A stretch of DNA of 31,309 nucleotides, taken from the IMG/VR virus record IMGVR_UViG_3300036826_000477, positions 1 through 31,309 of that record; one strand, 5' to 3'. The position numbers were made by a program, and so were the translations under genes. Under the pieces are notes generated by a model. It was not told the origin of the DNA. It saw nothing but the letters and a program-made list of their open reading frames with translations, and searched no databases. This DNA is from a virus. Within the stretch, counting starts at the first letter, position 1. Each line of letters begins with the position of its first letter. Of this stretch, positions 13,401-20,720 are shown one piece after another.

Positions 13401-16145
13401 GAACAAGCCGGCGATGAGATGCGCAACCTGCCCGAGAAGCTGGATGGGCACCTTGAGGATTCCCTCGAGCCCGGTGAAGAACCCCTCCAGGCCCTTGCCC
13501 TTGGATATGGCCTCGTCGAGGGCGACGAAGAAGTCTCCGACTGCTCCCGTGATTGCCAGGAATCCCCCGGAGCCTTCTTCGGCCACGCCAAGGAGATCGG
13601 CGATGACTTTGGCCACGTCCTTGACGATGGTCCATCCGATATGGAGGACGGCGAAGAACCCCGCGAAGGTCCGTTTGAGCCCTTCCGCCGTCTCAGGACC
13701 TATCTTGAAGTTCTCCATCAGGTCCCGGAAACGGACCGTCAGGTCATAGAGGTCCTTGCCCGTCTTGGCCGGGAATATCTCCCGGAACGCATCGTGGATC
13801 GGCTTGACGATGGATCCGAGGGCCTCAAAGGCGTTGGTGATGCCGTCGATGAGGACCGTGCGACCGCCCAGGGCCTTCCAGTCCGAGAGGACCTGGTTAC
13901 GAGCGTTCGAATTCGTGTTGATGAAGCCGTTGATCTCGTTCGAAAGCCCGGTAAAGGTACCCTTGGCCTCGGTAAAATTGCCAAATATGGTCTGGAACGT
14001 CTGAGACCAGCCTGAGCCGATCGTCTCCTTGGCGACGTCGAAGACCTGCCCGAGCGTCTTGACCTCGGTCGCGGATGCCTTAGCCGTCTTGGCCGTGGCC
14101 TGGATCGACTTGATCTGCTCATCGGTAAAGCCCTGTGCCTTGAGCTGAGCATCCGACATATCGCCCGTGAACTGCTGAAGGGTCCTGGTCAGGACATCGG
14201 AAGTCAGCCAAGTATCCGGGCCCTTCTTGCTGATCGAGTCCCGGGCCGCGTTGATCTGCGCAGCCGCCTGCTTGTGAGCCTCGCCAACCTTCTCCTGGGC
14301 TTCCTTGATCGTCTCGGCCTGGTCCTTCTCGGCCTTGGCCAAGGCGGTTCCGGCCTTCTGCTGTGATTCGACGGATTTCCGGCGTGCATCCGCTACCTTG
14401 TCCGAAGCGGAGGCAATATCCTGCTGGGCCTTGACCTGGGCGTCCTTGTACTTCTGCGTGGCATCGGTAAGGGCGTCTTGGGCATCTTTGACGTTCTGGT
14501 CCTTCTTGGTGCCCTTCTCACGCGTTGCCTGGAGGTCTTTCTCCGCCTGGTCGACGTCACGGGTCGCGGCCCGTTGCTGGATCCTGGCTCGGGTCTGAGC
14601 ATCAGCCGAATCGGTGACACGCTTCTGCGCGTCCTCGACCGCCCGCTGAGCTGCCTGAATATCGGCAGCGCTTCCTCCAGCTGCCTGCACCGAGGTGAGC
14701 TTGGCCTGAGCGGTGGCAAGATCCTCCGAGGCACGAGTCTGCTCCTGCTGAGCCTGCGTAACCGCATCCGCCAGGTCGGCCTGGTCCAGCTGAGCCGTCT
14801 TGAGATTGTCCGCCGCAGCCTGGAGCTCGTCCTTGCTCGGGGGCTTCATCGCCTCGGCAAGCCGCTTCCGGGCCTCTCTTACTCCGTCGAGAGCGGATCT
14901 CACATCCTCGGCGGACTGCTTGACCGTGTCGGTCTGTGCCCTTACAGCGTCTGCGACATCCCGGGCTCCCTGCTTGGTCGCCTCGGTGACGCCATCCTGG
15001 GCATCCTTGACTCTGGTGGCAGCCTGTTCCGTTGCATCAGCTGCAGACTTCTGGGCATCCGAGACGGCTTTCGCAGCATTCTGCTGAGCTGTCTTGATCG
15101 CAGAAGTACCATCTGTGGCAGCCTTCTGAGTGGCACTCAGTGACTGACGGAAGCTGTTTCCCGCCTTCTTCCATTCCTCGAACGTCTGACCGACAGGAAC
15201 TCCGGTGAGAGTTCCCATTGCCTTGGCCGTGTTGAACAGGGCCTTCTGGAAGACCTCGCCACCCATTCCGGCATTGACGACGCTGTTCCAATCCTGAAGA
15301 TTGACCTTGCCCGCGGCGATGGCTTGCGACAACTGATACATCGCCGTCGAGGCCTGTTGCGAATTGGAACCAGAGAGAGCTGCCAGATTGGCAATGCCCT
15401 TGATAGCGTCTACGGCGGGCTGGAGCTTGACACCGGCAGCCGTGAAGGTGCCGATGTTCCGCGCCATCTCCGAGAAGTTGTAGATCGTCTGATCGGAGTA
15501 CTTGTTCAGCTGCTGCAGGGCCGAATTGACATCCTGCAGATTGGCACCCTGGGATTGGGTATTGGCCAGGATGGTCTGAATCGAGTTCAGATTGGTCGCA
15601 TATTCCTGAAGACCCCCGGTGATGGGATCCAGGGTGAGTGATTTGGCTAGTTGGCCTGCCTTGGACGCCACCTGAGTGACGAGTCCGCCCAGAGCCACTC
15701 CGGCAGCCACGGTCAGCGCGGAGAAATGTGATCCGATGCCGTCGATCGCGGAAGTGAGAGCCGAGAAGCTGACCTTCTGGGAAGCGCCCTCCATATCGGA
15801 GAACGTCGACCCGGCATTGGTCATGCCAAGCTTTTGCTTCAGCTTGTCCAGCGCCGACATCGGGCCATCAAGAGTGACCCGGTCGGAGGCTCGTTCCATA
15901 TCGTTGAAGGTCGTTCCAGCGTTTGTCACACCGAGCTTGGCCTTCAGCTTGTCCAGAGCCGACATCGGTCCCTGGAGAGTGACCTTGTTGGCATCAGCCT
16001 CGATATTGGAGAGACCAGACGTCTTACCGACGTTCTGGATCGTTACGTCGAGCTTGGTCAGCGTCGCCATGGTCGTGGCGACCTTGGCCTCGAACGAGGT
16101 GTTCTCGAAGCTCATCGCTACGACACGTTCGTCAATACTAGGCAC
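10422..16145 (-). CDS. Tail tape measure protein (1907 aa)
   Basis: This is the longest gene of the window. It sets tail length and occupies the tube lumen. Residues about 26-125 hold a 35-residue tandem repeat (GPMSALDKLK... twice, plus a diverged first unit). Residues 126-330 have the conserved TMP start, including SLDPITGGLQEYATNLNSIQTI. Residues 335-640 are an Ala/Gln-rich coiled coil. About 1065-1465 form a strongly hydrophobic block of roughly 57-residue repeats (SWEDIIKGLTGVAGVL...). After it come helical repeats, then the C-terminal ISSPSKVFQEIGENTMAGL signature near 1745. The start is GTG 16145 with AGGAGG 6 bp upstream, overlapping the previous stop by 8 bp. A 1907-residue TMP predicts a long tail. 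Confidence 0.97.
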   Translation of the reverse strand: MPSIDERVVAMSFENTSFEAKVATTMATLTKLDVTIQNVGKTSGLSNIEADANKVTLQGPMSALDKLKAKLGVTNAGTTFNDMERASDRVTLDGPMSALDKLKQKLGMTNAGSTFSDMEGASQKVSFSALTSAIDGIGSHFSALTVAAGVALGGLVTQVASKAGQLAKSLTLDPITGGLQEYATNLNSIQTILANTQSQGANLQDVNSALQQLNKYSDQTIYNFSEMARNIGTFTAAGVKLQPAVDAIKGIANLAALSGSNSQQASTAMYQLSQAIAAGKVNLQDWNSVVNAGMGGEVFQKALFNTAKAMGTLTGVPVGQTFEEWKKAGNSFRQSLSATQKAATDGTSAIKTAQQNAAKAVSDAQKSAADATEQAATRVKDAQDGVTEATKQGARDVADAVRAQTDTVKQSAEDVRSALDGVREARKRLAEAMKPPSKDELQAAADNLKTAQLDQADLADAVTQAQQEQTRASEDLATAQAKLTSVQAAGGSAADIQAAQRAVEDAQKRVTDSADAQTRARIQQRAATRDVDQAEKDLQATREKGTKKDQNVKDAQDALTDATQKYKDAQVKAQQDIASASDKVADARRKSVESQQKAGTALAKAEKDQAETIKEAQEKVGEAHKQAAAQINAARDSISKKGPDTWLTSDVLTRTLQQFTGDMSDAQLKAQGFTDEQIKSIQATAKTAKASATEVKTLGQVFDVAKETIGSGWSQTFQTIFGNFTEAKGTFTGLSNEINGFINTNSNARNQVLSDWKALGGRTVLIDGITNAFEALGSIVKPIHDAFREIFPAKTGKDLYDLTVRFRDLMENFKIGPETAEGLKRTFAGFFAVLHIGWTIVKDVAKVIADLLGVAEEGSGGFLAITGAVGDFFVALDEAISKGKGLEGFFTGLEGILKVPIQLLGQVAHLIAGLFGGDSSSKAKGVSDSMSTVSEGLKPLAKVLPVVSDAWDHLMGIFDKVADRVGPALQGIGDAISNFTEVIANAFQNANFDTVFAAIQTTLIGGIFLAIKKGLGGGVGVDFGGGMLENLSKSFEALTGNLKAMQQNIQAGTLLKIAAAIGILAAGIAVLASIDPEALTRAMTAVAVGLGELVGALALLSKFAGGTSFVTMPLIAGSLVLLATAVTILAGATKIFATMSWEDIIKGLTGVAGVLVAVGAGVKLIGPDVLVIGPGLLAIAVAMNVLAVAVKIFSDLSWEELAKGLIGVGGALTAIGIGLVGIGPEILLIGPGLVATAIALTLLSGAVASFGSMDLKTLGLGILGIAGALVAIGLSIQAIPPTVALQAAGLVILAVALTGIAGAIALMGNLAIGTLVKGITAMGAALVVLGIGLTAMAGTLPGSAALLAAAAALAILAPAIGLLGTMKWETIFKGLASIALVLGTLAVVGTVASSGLVALGVALLPLGAAMVLVAGSVYLFAKAIQIMGDEGGKAVAAVIVALTALVAVFPKIVIDFLKGLVSIVESVAKIAPPVLLAIGTMLDAIIAFVIKEAPKLAVAVTALITTILTVINQNSEGIIQAGLTLLTNLLSGIASNIGQVTTQIAAIITEFLTSLTNSAPQLVQAGLDALTAFLKGIADNLANVVTSVADLITKFIGAVGSKLEDIAKAGADLMVKFLGAIASYEQKLITGGVNVILNFFTGIGRQIPKIIDKGVEVVGKLLQGISKALVKLTGKGADAVINFLNGMADTIRTKGPELRAAGYNVADALIDGIWQGIEELGHKVVEKLGALVRLLPGSVKKILGISSPSKVFQEIGENTMAGLSKGIDKGADGVNKTMSVATSDILDTASTTLGKVPDALGKMTDIQPTITPVVDLSNVKAGARDVDRMLGGSPQFAYASTVQASAIASTPNLSAGMLGGGERGPLVTFEQNNYSPESLTPTEVYRQTNNQLSQIKQALGFVSERAF
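15774..16070 (-). repeat. Tandem 35-codon repeat in the tape-measure N-terminus
   Basis: Two nearly identical 105-bp units (about 15879-15983 and 15774-15878) encode VTLQGPMSALDKLKAKLG... and VTLDGPMSALDKLKQKLG.... A third, diverged unit lies just upstream (TLTKLDVTIQNVGKTSGL...). It is in-frame, so copy-number change would add or remove 35 residues. Confidence 0.85.
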
Positions 16146-16521
16146 GGGTCACCTCCTTCCACATGGCGTCGGCTATCTGGTCGAATATGGGACGCATAGC
16201 TGGATTTATGTAGTCCCTTCCCTGCACGTAACCGCCCTGCCTGGTGCCATGGCCGTACTGGATGAGCACGGCAATAGGAATATGGCCAGGCTCCTCCGTG
16301 TGGGTGTTGTACCACTGGATAGAGTAATATCCGGGCTTCTGGATGACTTCGTACATCCAGCTCTCGGCCGTCACCCCGGAATCGACAGGCGTGGCTTCCT
16401 TCAGAGCGGCGACTCCGAGGTTTCCATATTTCCCCAGAGACCTGAACTCGTCTCGGTTCTTCATACGCTGAAGAAATGCCATAGTGGTCTTGAAGGAGCC
16501 TCGAGTGGTGACCGTGATCAA
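16138..16521 (-). CDS. HK97 gp10-like neck/tail-completion protein (127 aa)
   Basis: Blocks such as KYGNLGVAALKEATPVDSGVTAESW (about 32-56), GYYSIQWYNTHTEE, IPIAVLIQYGHGTRQGGYVQGRDYINPAM (about 80-110) and a C-terminal helix match the HK97 gp10-like family. In that family APVDTG-type and YIxPA-type motifs are conserved. Such proteins usually act at the head-tail neck and lie between capsid and tail-tube genes. Here the gene directly precedes the tape measure, after the tail-tip proteins. The start is a TTG at 16521 with GGAGG 5 bp upstream. The next ATG (residue 14) would delete conserved sequence. Confidence 0.82.
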   Translation of the reverse strand: MITVTTRGSFKTTMAFLQRMKNRDEFRSLGKYGNLGVAALKEATPVDSGVTAESWMYEVIQKPGYYSIQWYNTHTEEPGHIPIAVLIQYGHGTRQGGYVQGRDYINPAMRPIFDQIADAMWKEVTRA

Positions 16522-16533
16522 GGCTCCTCCTTT

Positions 16534-17595
16534 CTAGGTGATGATGTAGGTCAGGCGGATGACGACCAGGCCGTTCTCGTGCGGTGTGGTAGCCAGGCCA
16601 CTGGACGTCTTGGATCCGTACTGGGCGTTCTCTCCGTTGATGAGAAACGGCTTGGCCCCTCCTCCAGCTCCGCCAGTGGCATTCAGAGCCTCGTAATGCG
16701 CGCCAACGAGGGTGTTGTATCCGGTGAGAACCCCGCCGACGGTCTCAGAGGTAACACGGGTATAATCCAGGCCGAAGCCTTCCGAGACCCGTCCGAGGCC
16801 CTTTGTGGTCGGATCGGCAGCAGACACAGCTCCATCGCCACCTGCTGTGCCGGAACCTCCTCCAGAAGCATAGGTTCCGTTCACAGCCAAGATCTTGGCC
16901 CCGGAACCCCCTCCGCCTCCGGAGCCGATCACACCATCCCAGGGACCGTTCTGACCCGGAGCTGCTCCACCGCCGCTCAATTCGGCGTTGCCGATTCCTC
17001 CCGCGCCCCCTCCCTGCCCGGGTGCTCCTTTTCCACCCGATGCTCGGCAGATCGTTCCACCGAAAGATGATGCTTCGCCATCTTCGCCAGGAGGAATCGT
17101 AACAGGTATCTCACCGGTTCCTCCGGAACTCCAATGGTGAAACGGCGCAACCACTTCCGAATATGCGCCATCTGCTCCTGCCTGTCCCACGACGACCGGC
17201 ACGATTGTCGGAAGCAGTGCAAGACGGCCCTTGACCCGATGAACTCCTCCGCCTCCGCCTCCGCCTCCGAAGAAATGGACGTAGGAATTGAAATAAAGAT
17301 CGTAGTCGAACGGAGGACTTTGTTTGTGCGGGGCGCTGTCCGGGATGGTCTGCTTCACATGGCCCGCATTTCCCCCGGCGGCACCTATGCACATGACGTC
17401 GAAGCGGTTGTACCCCATAGCCAGATAGTCAAGCTTGTGAAATTCCCCGGTCGCCAGGGTCAGGGTCAGCGGATCGGGAATGCTGGGATCATCCGGGTCT
17501 GGAGGGGGATCCGGATTCGGATCGATCGGATCAACCGGCTCGGTTCCAGGAACTGGTGGCCGCTCTCCTGAATATCCTACGAATCGAGTTCGCAT
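16534..17595 (-). CDS. Glycine-rich tail-tip/adhesin-like protein (353 aa)
   Basis: Residues 10-42 are a Pro/Asp linker (PPVPGTEPVDPIDPNPDPPP...). Next come short beta segments, an uninterrupted poly-Gly run near 109-116, and Gly-rich stretches (GGTGEIPVTIPPG, GGKGAPGQGGGAGGIGNAELSGGG, GSGGGGGSGA, ASGGGSGTAGGDGA). It ends ENGLVVIRLTYIIT. Such composition is typical of phage tip adhesins built from polyglycine-II helices and of glycine-rich PE-PGRS-like receptor binders. Receptor binding is inferred from composition and its place among tail genes. The C-terminal strand GLVVIRLTYIIT is common at the end of such tips. Strong ribosome-binding site AAAGGAGG. Confidence 0.82.
   Translation of the reverse strand: MRTRFVGYSGERPPVPGTEPVDPIDPNPDPPPDPDDPSIPDPLTLTLATGEFHKLDYLAMGYNRFDVMCIGAAGGNAGHVKQTIPDSAPHKQSPPFDYDLYFNSYVHFFGGGGGGGGVHRVKGRLALLPTIVPVVVGQAGADGAYSEVVAPFHHWSSGGTGEIPVTIPPGEDGEASSFGGTICRASGGKGAPGQGGGAGGIGNAELSGGGAAPGQNGPWDGVIGSGGGGGSGAKILAVNGTYASGGGSGTAGGDGAVSAADPTTKGLGRVSEGFGLDYTRVTSETVGGVLTGYNTLVGAHYEALNATGGAGGGAKPFLINGENAQYGSKTSSGLATTPHENGLVVIRLTYIIT
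17246..17269. repeat. Hexamer tandem repeat (CCTCCG)x4 in the poly-Gly segment
   Basis: Four perfect CCTCCG units on the plus strand lie inside the glycine-rich tip gene, where they encode the poly-Gly run near residues 109-116. Slippage by one unit changes the run by two Gly residues and keeps the frame. Confidence 0.8.
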
Positions 17596-17614
17596 CTCCC
17601 CTCCTTTCTAAGGT

Positions 17615-17654
17615 GGGAGGCCCAGTAACCGGTCCTGGTCAAACTGGGCCCCCC
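17615..17654 (-). promoter_or_regulatory. Strong intergenic stem-loop before the glycine-rich tip gene
   Basis: On either strand a 12-bp stem with one mismatch can form: GGGAGGCCCAGT (17615-17626) and ACTGGGCCCCCC (17643-17654), around 16 loop bases. It sits between the stop of the 65-aa gene (17660) and the ribosome-binding site of the tip gene (start 17595). There is no T-run in either direction, so it is not a standard terminator. It may limit read-through or protect the mRNA. Confidence 0.6.
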
Positions 17655-17659
17655 ATGTG

Positions 17660-17857
17660 TCAGCCTCCTCGGGGGAACACGAGGCCGACGTTTGAACGTG
17701 GTTCGCTTCCTGGAGGAAGCGGTGTCCGTGGCGATGGCTTCGTCACCATTTCCGGAGACCATTGCATCGGAGGCCTCTGGGTCCAGAGAGCGACCGTCAC
17801 AAAGCTCGTCACAGCCGGAACCGCCGGAGTGATGTTGGTCGTCGCGAAATCGGCCAT
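17660..17857 (-). CDS. Small Pro/Val-rich protein between tail genes (65 aa)
   Basis: The ATG at 17857 overlaps the stop of the upstream tail gene as TGATG, the same coupling used by other pairs here. The product (MADFATTNITPAVPAVTSFVTVALWT...) has a Val/Thr-rich first half and a Pro-rich second half ending SNVGLVFPRGG. It has no charge bias or domain that I recognise. It could be a small tail decoration or a decayed remnant. The overlap is the main support. Confidence 0.6.
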   Translation of the reverse strand: MADFATTNITPAVPAVTSFVTVALWTQRPPMQWSPEMVTKPSPRTPLPPGSEPRSNVGLVFPRGG

Positions 17858-18930
17858 CAGGCGGCGATCCCCGTGTCCGTGACCAGCATGAGCTGGGTAG
17901 TGCTGTCGTACTGATATGGCTGGACGAAGTTGATGTAGGGACCCATCGAGATAGTTCCGGTAGCCCAGATGACAACGTGATTCTTGCTATCGACGACTAT
18001 GTTGTCATATGCGACAGCCGCCTTGGGTCCCGTCGTGAATCGGATTCCCTTGAACTTCGCGCGGACGACGCCAAGCTTCTTCGGATCGTTGGAGGCATAG
18101 CTGCTCTCGTACGATCCTCTCATAAGTCCGACGACCTCGCTGGCCGCCACGCGATCTCCCTGATAACGGTCTGGGAAACCATATACCCCGGTGATGAACG
18201 CCTGATCCTGCATGGCAACGGATTCGATATATGGTTGTTGGGCGATCGGTTGAAGGGCGAACGGGTAATACGTGGAGAGAGGCGCGTCCGCCGCAGGAAT
18301 CGGATGCCGGGTGATTCCTCCGAACAATCCTGGTACTGATTGCAAGAGATTGCAGCAGGCGATGGCCGGAGTGGCCACCAGACCTGACTTCGGGACGATG
18401 AGATCCGTCATAGCGCCGACATAGAACGACGTGTTGTTGGCGTTGAGAATCGCGTAGTCCTTGTCGACACAGGTGAATATGCGCTCTGTGGCCGCATGTG
18501 CCGACCCTTGGAATTGCGGGTTTCCGTTGAAGTTGTCCACCCAGGTGTCGTTCAGGGTCCAGGTGGCGGCGGTCGGGTTGCCGTACGTGTCGTCAGCCAG
18601 GATCGTGCCTGTGCCATTGGACATCGGAACGTACTTGCTGAGCTGATTGGCCGCGGCGATATAGACCTCACCAACCATGACACCCATCTGCCCATCCGAG
18701 ACACGTCTCCCGATGCAGACATAGAAGTCGGTTCCGGCACCGGAGACGGAGTTGGAACACTTGACGACGACCCAGTGCATGATTGCGGTCGGTCCATCGA
18801 ATTCCTCTTCGAGTGTCCACGCCCCGGAGGCATGGTTGACCAGAGCATCTCGCCATGCACTCTGAACAGCTGCAGACGTCAGAGCAGCCGTGGCGTTTCC
18901 GATGCTGGTGTTCTGATGTTCGATCGCCAT
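17857..18930 (-). CDS. Putative tail/appendage structural protein (357 aa)
   Basis: The protein begins MAIEHQNTSIGNATAALTSAAVQSAWRDALV. Beta-rich sequence follows with many Asn/Gly/Thr turns (WVVVKCSNSVSGAGTDFYVCIGRRVSDG, MTDLIVPKSGLVATPAIACCN, SSYASNDPKKLGVVRAKFKGIRF). It closes with VVDSKNHVVIWATGTISMGP and an aromatic C-terminus. There is no signal peptide or TM. Position among tail genes, between the tube proteins and the tip protein, plus composition make a virion tail or appendage protein likely. No precise family is recognised. The ATG abuts the upstream TAG (TAGATG), with GGAG 6 bp before. Confidence 0.75.
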   Translation of the reverse strand: MAIEHQNTSIGNATAALTSAAVQSAWRDALVNHASGAWTLEEEFDGPTAIMHWVVVKCSNSVSGAGTDFYVCIGRRVSDGQMGVMVGEVYIAAANQLSKYVPMSNGTGTILADDTYGNPTAATWTLNDTWVDNFNGNPQFQGSAHAATERIFTCVDKDYAILNANNTSFYVGAMTDLIVPKSGLVATPAIACCNLLQSVPGLFGGITRHPIPAADAPLSTYYPFALQPIAQQPYIESVAMQDQAFITGVYGFPDRYQGDRVAASEVVGLMRGSYESSYASNDPKKLGVVRAKFKGIRFTTGPKAAVAYDNIVVDSKNHVVIWATGTISMGPYINFVQPYQYDSTTQLMLVTDTGIAA

Positions 18931-19359
18931 CTAGGTCTCCAGTACATGTTCGGTGAACGTGAAGTTGATGTCTCCCGTGTCCCCGTCGTTCACGATGGAG
19001 AAATATGTGAAGCCTGACTCCACGTATCCATGGGGCATCGGCAGAAGCAACATGGTCAGGAGATCTGGGACGGCGAACAGCTCCAGAATGCATCCGTGAT
19101 CACCCACCGGATCCTCATCCCGAGGACGATCAGCATCTGCGGAGCGATATCCCGAGGAGGCATACAGACGCAGCCGGCAGGGCTTGTCCACGACGAACTT
19201 GTCGAGGCGATACGCCTTGCCCAGCTCGAGACTCCCCTGAGCTCCGGTCCCGGCATCGACCGCGGGAACAAGTGCCGACACGTCGACCGAGGCCTGATGG
19301 ACCGACTCGGCCTCGATCTGCAGCATGCGCTCGGCCGTAAGGCCTGTAATGGTCCCCAT
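18931..19359 (-). CDS. Small tail-associated protein with TITGLTAERM N-terminus (142 aa)
   Basis: The N-terminus MGTITGLTAERMLQIEAESV is a pattern I associate with phage tail-fibre or connector proteins of gut phages, where a short helical head precedes beta-rich sequence. The remainder (LELGKAYRLDKFVVDKPCRLRLYASSGYRSADADRPRDED..., LFAVPDLLTMLLLPMPHGY, FTYFSIVNDGDTGDINFTFTEHVLE) is compatible with a jelly-roll or carbohydrate-binding-like sandwich. A capsid- or tail-exposed binding function is possible. AGGAGG lies 5 bp before the ATG. It follows the second tail-tube protein with an 8-bp gap. Confidence 0.72.
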   Translation of the reverse strand: MGTITGLTAERMLQIEAESVHQASVDVSALVPAVDAGTGAQGSLELGKAYRLDKFVVDKPCRLRLYASSGYRSADADRPRDEDPVGDHGCILELFAVPDLLTMLLLPMPHGYVESGFTYFSIVNDGDTGDINFTFTEHVLET

Positions 19360-19367
19360 GAGGCCTC

Positions 19368-20153
19368 CTAGTCGGTGGTTTCGATCTGATATGTATACCG
19401 ATCGATGTAGTTGACGGGTATGCCCTTTACCTGGAAGACGGTATCGCTGAGCAAGGAGACGGCACTGGCTCCGCCGATGGCGGTCCAGGTACCATCGCCG
19501 TTGTCGATGATGGACACTGGATTATCGATGGTGTCTATGAGCTCAGCAAGGGATGGAAGATACGGAACGTCGATGTCGGTCCCGTAGAGGATGTCTTCGA
19601 TGGTCTGGATCATGCCGAAGTCGAGATTCGTCGAGTTGATGCTGACATGAGCTGTGGGCCTGTGCCCGGATGCCGCTTCCGGGGTCCCGCTAACAGTCCA
19701 TGAGAACTCGATCGGAGAAACATCCTTACCGATCGAGGTGTACGATATGTCTCCCGGCACGGCACGAAGGTTGTAGAGGATATGGATCACGTATCCAAGT
19801 TCCAGGCCTTCGAGATCGTCTCCGAGCATGGTCCGGTAGGAAAGACCGAACGAGGTGGGCTTCTGATCGTGAAAAACAAGCCCGCTTCCCCGGGTAGCCA
19901 GGCCTATACACTGCTCGAACTCATCCGGGTAGGTGAAGGCCTTGAGTGTGGCGGAGTAGTCGCCCATCACCTGGTGATCGAGATACTTCACACCGTCCTG
20001 GTAGTATGTCTTCATCTCGATATCGAACTTTTCGTCGACACCGGTGAGACCATTCCAGGACACGGCTCTTCCATTAGGGAGATACAAGACCCCTCGGTCA
20101 ACTCCCGTCTGGAATTCCCGGTCTCCCGGTTTATCCCACTCGAGCTTGGGCAT
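19368..20153 (-). CDS. Major tail (tube) protein paralog 2, with extra C-terminal domain (261 aa)
   Basis: The N-terminal 195 residues track the tail-tube protein at 20721-21386 block by block: LEWDKPGDREFQTGVDRGVLYLPNG, SWNGLTGVDE, YYQDGVKYL, LKAFTYPDEFEQC, FGLSYRTMLGDDLEGLELGY, IHILYNLRAVPG, EFSWTVSGTP, RPTAHVSINSTNLD and IEDILYGT. Unlike that copy, it carries about 50 extra residues at the end (NPVSIIDNGDGTWTAIGGASAVSLLSDTVFQVKGI...), a small beta domain common at ends of phage tail proteins. Either it decorates the tube or it makes a specialised segment of it. The leader AAAGGATAGGTCATG resembles that of the other copy. Confidence 0.9.
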   Translation of the reverse strand: MPKLEWDKPGDREFQTGVDRGVLYLPNGRAVSWNGLTGVDEKFDIEMKTYYQDGVKYLDHQVMGDYSATLKAFTYPDEFEQCIGLATRGSGLVFHDQKPTSFGLSYRTMLGDDLEGLELGYVIHILYNLRAVPGDISYTSIGKDVSPIEFSWTVSGTPEAASGHRPTAHVSINSTNLDFGMIQTIEDILYGTDIDVPYLPSLAELIDTIDNPVSIIDNGDGTWTAIGGASAVSLLSDTVFQVKGIPVNYIDRYTYQIETTD

Positions 20154-20156
20154 GAC

Positions 20157-20699
20157 CTATCCTTTCGATCCCAGTTGTTGCCTCCTCTGGGCATTGAGCT
20201 CACGATTGCGAGCAGCTATCTCCGTACGGCTCATCTTCTTTGGCTTGGCCTGCTTAATGTTGCAGATCCGGATCAAGGTGAAAAGGCGGTTGAGATGCCA
20301 TTTCTCACACTCGAAAGGGATCTGGAAGATCGTCATCCAGTAGTAGATGAGCTCTGCGGTGATGACTTCTCGGGACTTCGGTGCTCCTGGTTGCTCACTG
20401 AACCACGTAGCACTCATCTTGGCATCGATATAGGTGTTTATGTCCTCGACATTCTCTTGGGAGAGTTTGTTGAAGATCTCCGGAGGAACATTGGAGGTCA
20501 AACACATGCATCGAACGTAGCCGAGGACCTCTTCCGGGGTCTTCGGCTTGGCTCCGAGGAAGGGCTTCTCGTACTCCGACTCCCATTTTGACATCGAGAC
20601 CAGGGAATGCTCCAGTTCCAGGACCACGTCGCCCTCCGTGGTGAATTCCTGCGCTCCGTCATCGAACATCTCGGCTCCTGAAACCGTTATAGTGAGCAT
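20157..20699 (-). CDS. Tail assembly chaperone-like protein (180 aa)
   Basis: The order of blocks is one I recognise from many gut siphoviruses: MLTITVSGAEMFDDGAQEF (1-19), LELEHSLVSMSKWESEYEKPFLG (27-49), EVLGYVRCMC, INTYIDAKMSATWFSEQPG, REVITAELIYYWMTIFQIPFECEKWHLNRLFTLIRICNIK, and a basic tail ELNAQRRQQLGSKG. There the protein follows the tail-tube gene and is labelled chaperone or hypothetical. The role of holding the tape measure before tube polymerisation is inferred from position. Here it lies between two tail-tube genes, not just before the tape measure. No slippery site or frameshift partner is evident. Confidence 0.78.
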   Translation of the reverse strand: MLTITVSGAEMFDDGAQEFTTEGDVVLELEHSLVSMSKWESEYEKPFLGAKPKTPEEVLGYVRCMCLTSNVPPEIFNKLSQENVEDINTYIDAKMSATWFSEQPGAPKSREVITAELIYYWMTIFQIPFECEKWHLNRLFTLIRICNIKQAKPKKMSRTEIAARNRELNAQRRQQLGSKG

Positions 20700-20720
20700 T
20701 CCCTGGTCCTTTCCGGAGGA

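Noticed and set aside
11611-13749. Open plus-strand frame of 712 codons inside the tape measure
   Set aside because: Antisense to the hydrophobic repeat region. Ala/Thr/Pro-rich low-complexity sequence follows from the complementary codons.
14393-14767. Arg-rich minus frame inside the tape-measure coiled coil
   Set aside because: Frame-shifted shadow of the Ala/Gln-rich coiled-coil codons, with no start signal.
17577-17975. 132-codon minus frame overlapping the 65-aa gene
   Set aside because: Different frame, begins inside the upstream tail gene, Arg/Ser-rich shadow composition; the TGATG-coupled 65-aa frame fits better.
20157-20699. Programmed frameshift in the chaperone gene, as in lambda G/GT
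   Set aside because: The next gene starts 4 bp after the stop, no alternative C-terminal frame is open, and no clear slippery sequence was found.
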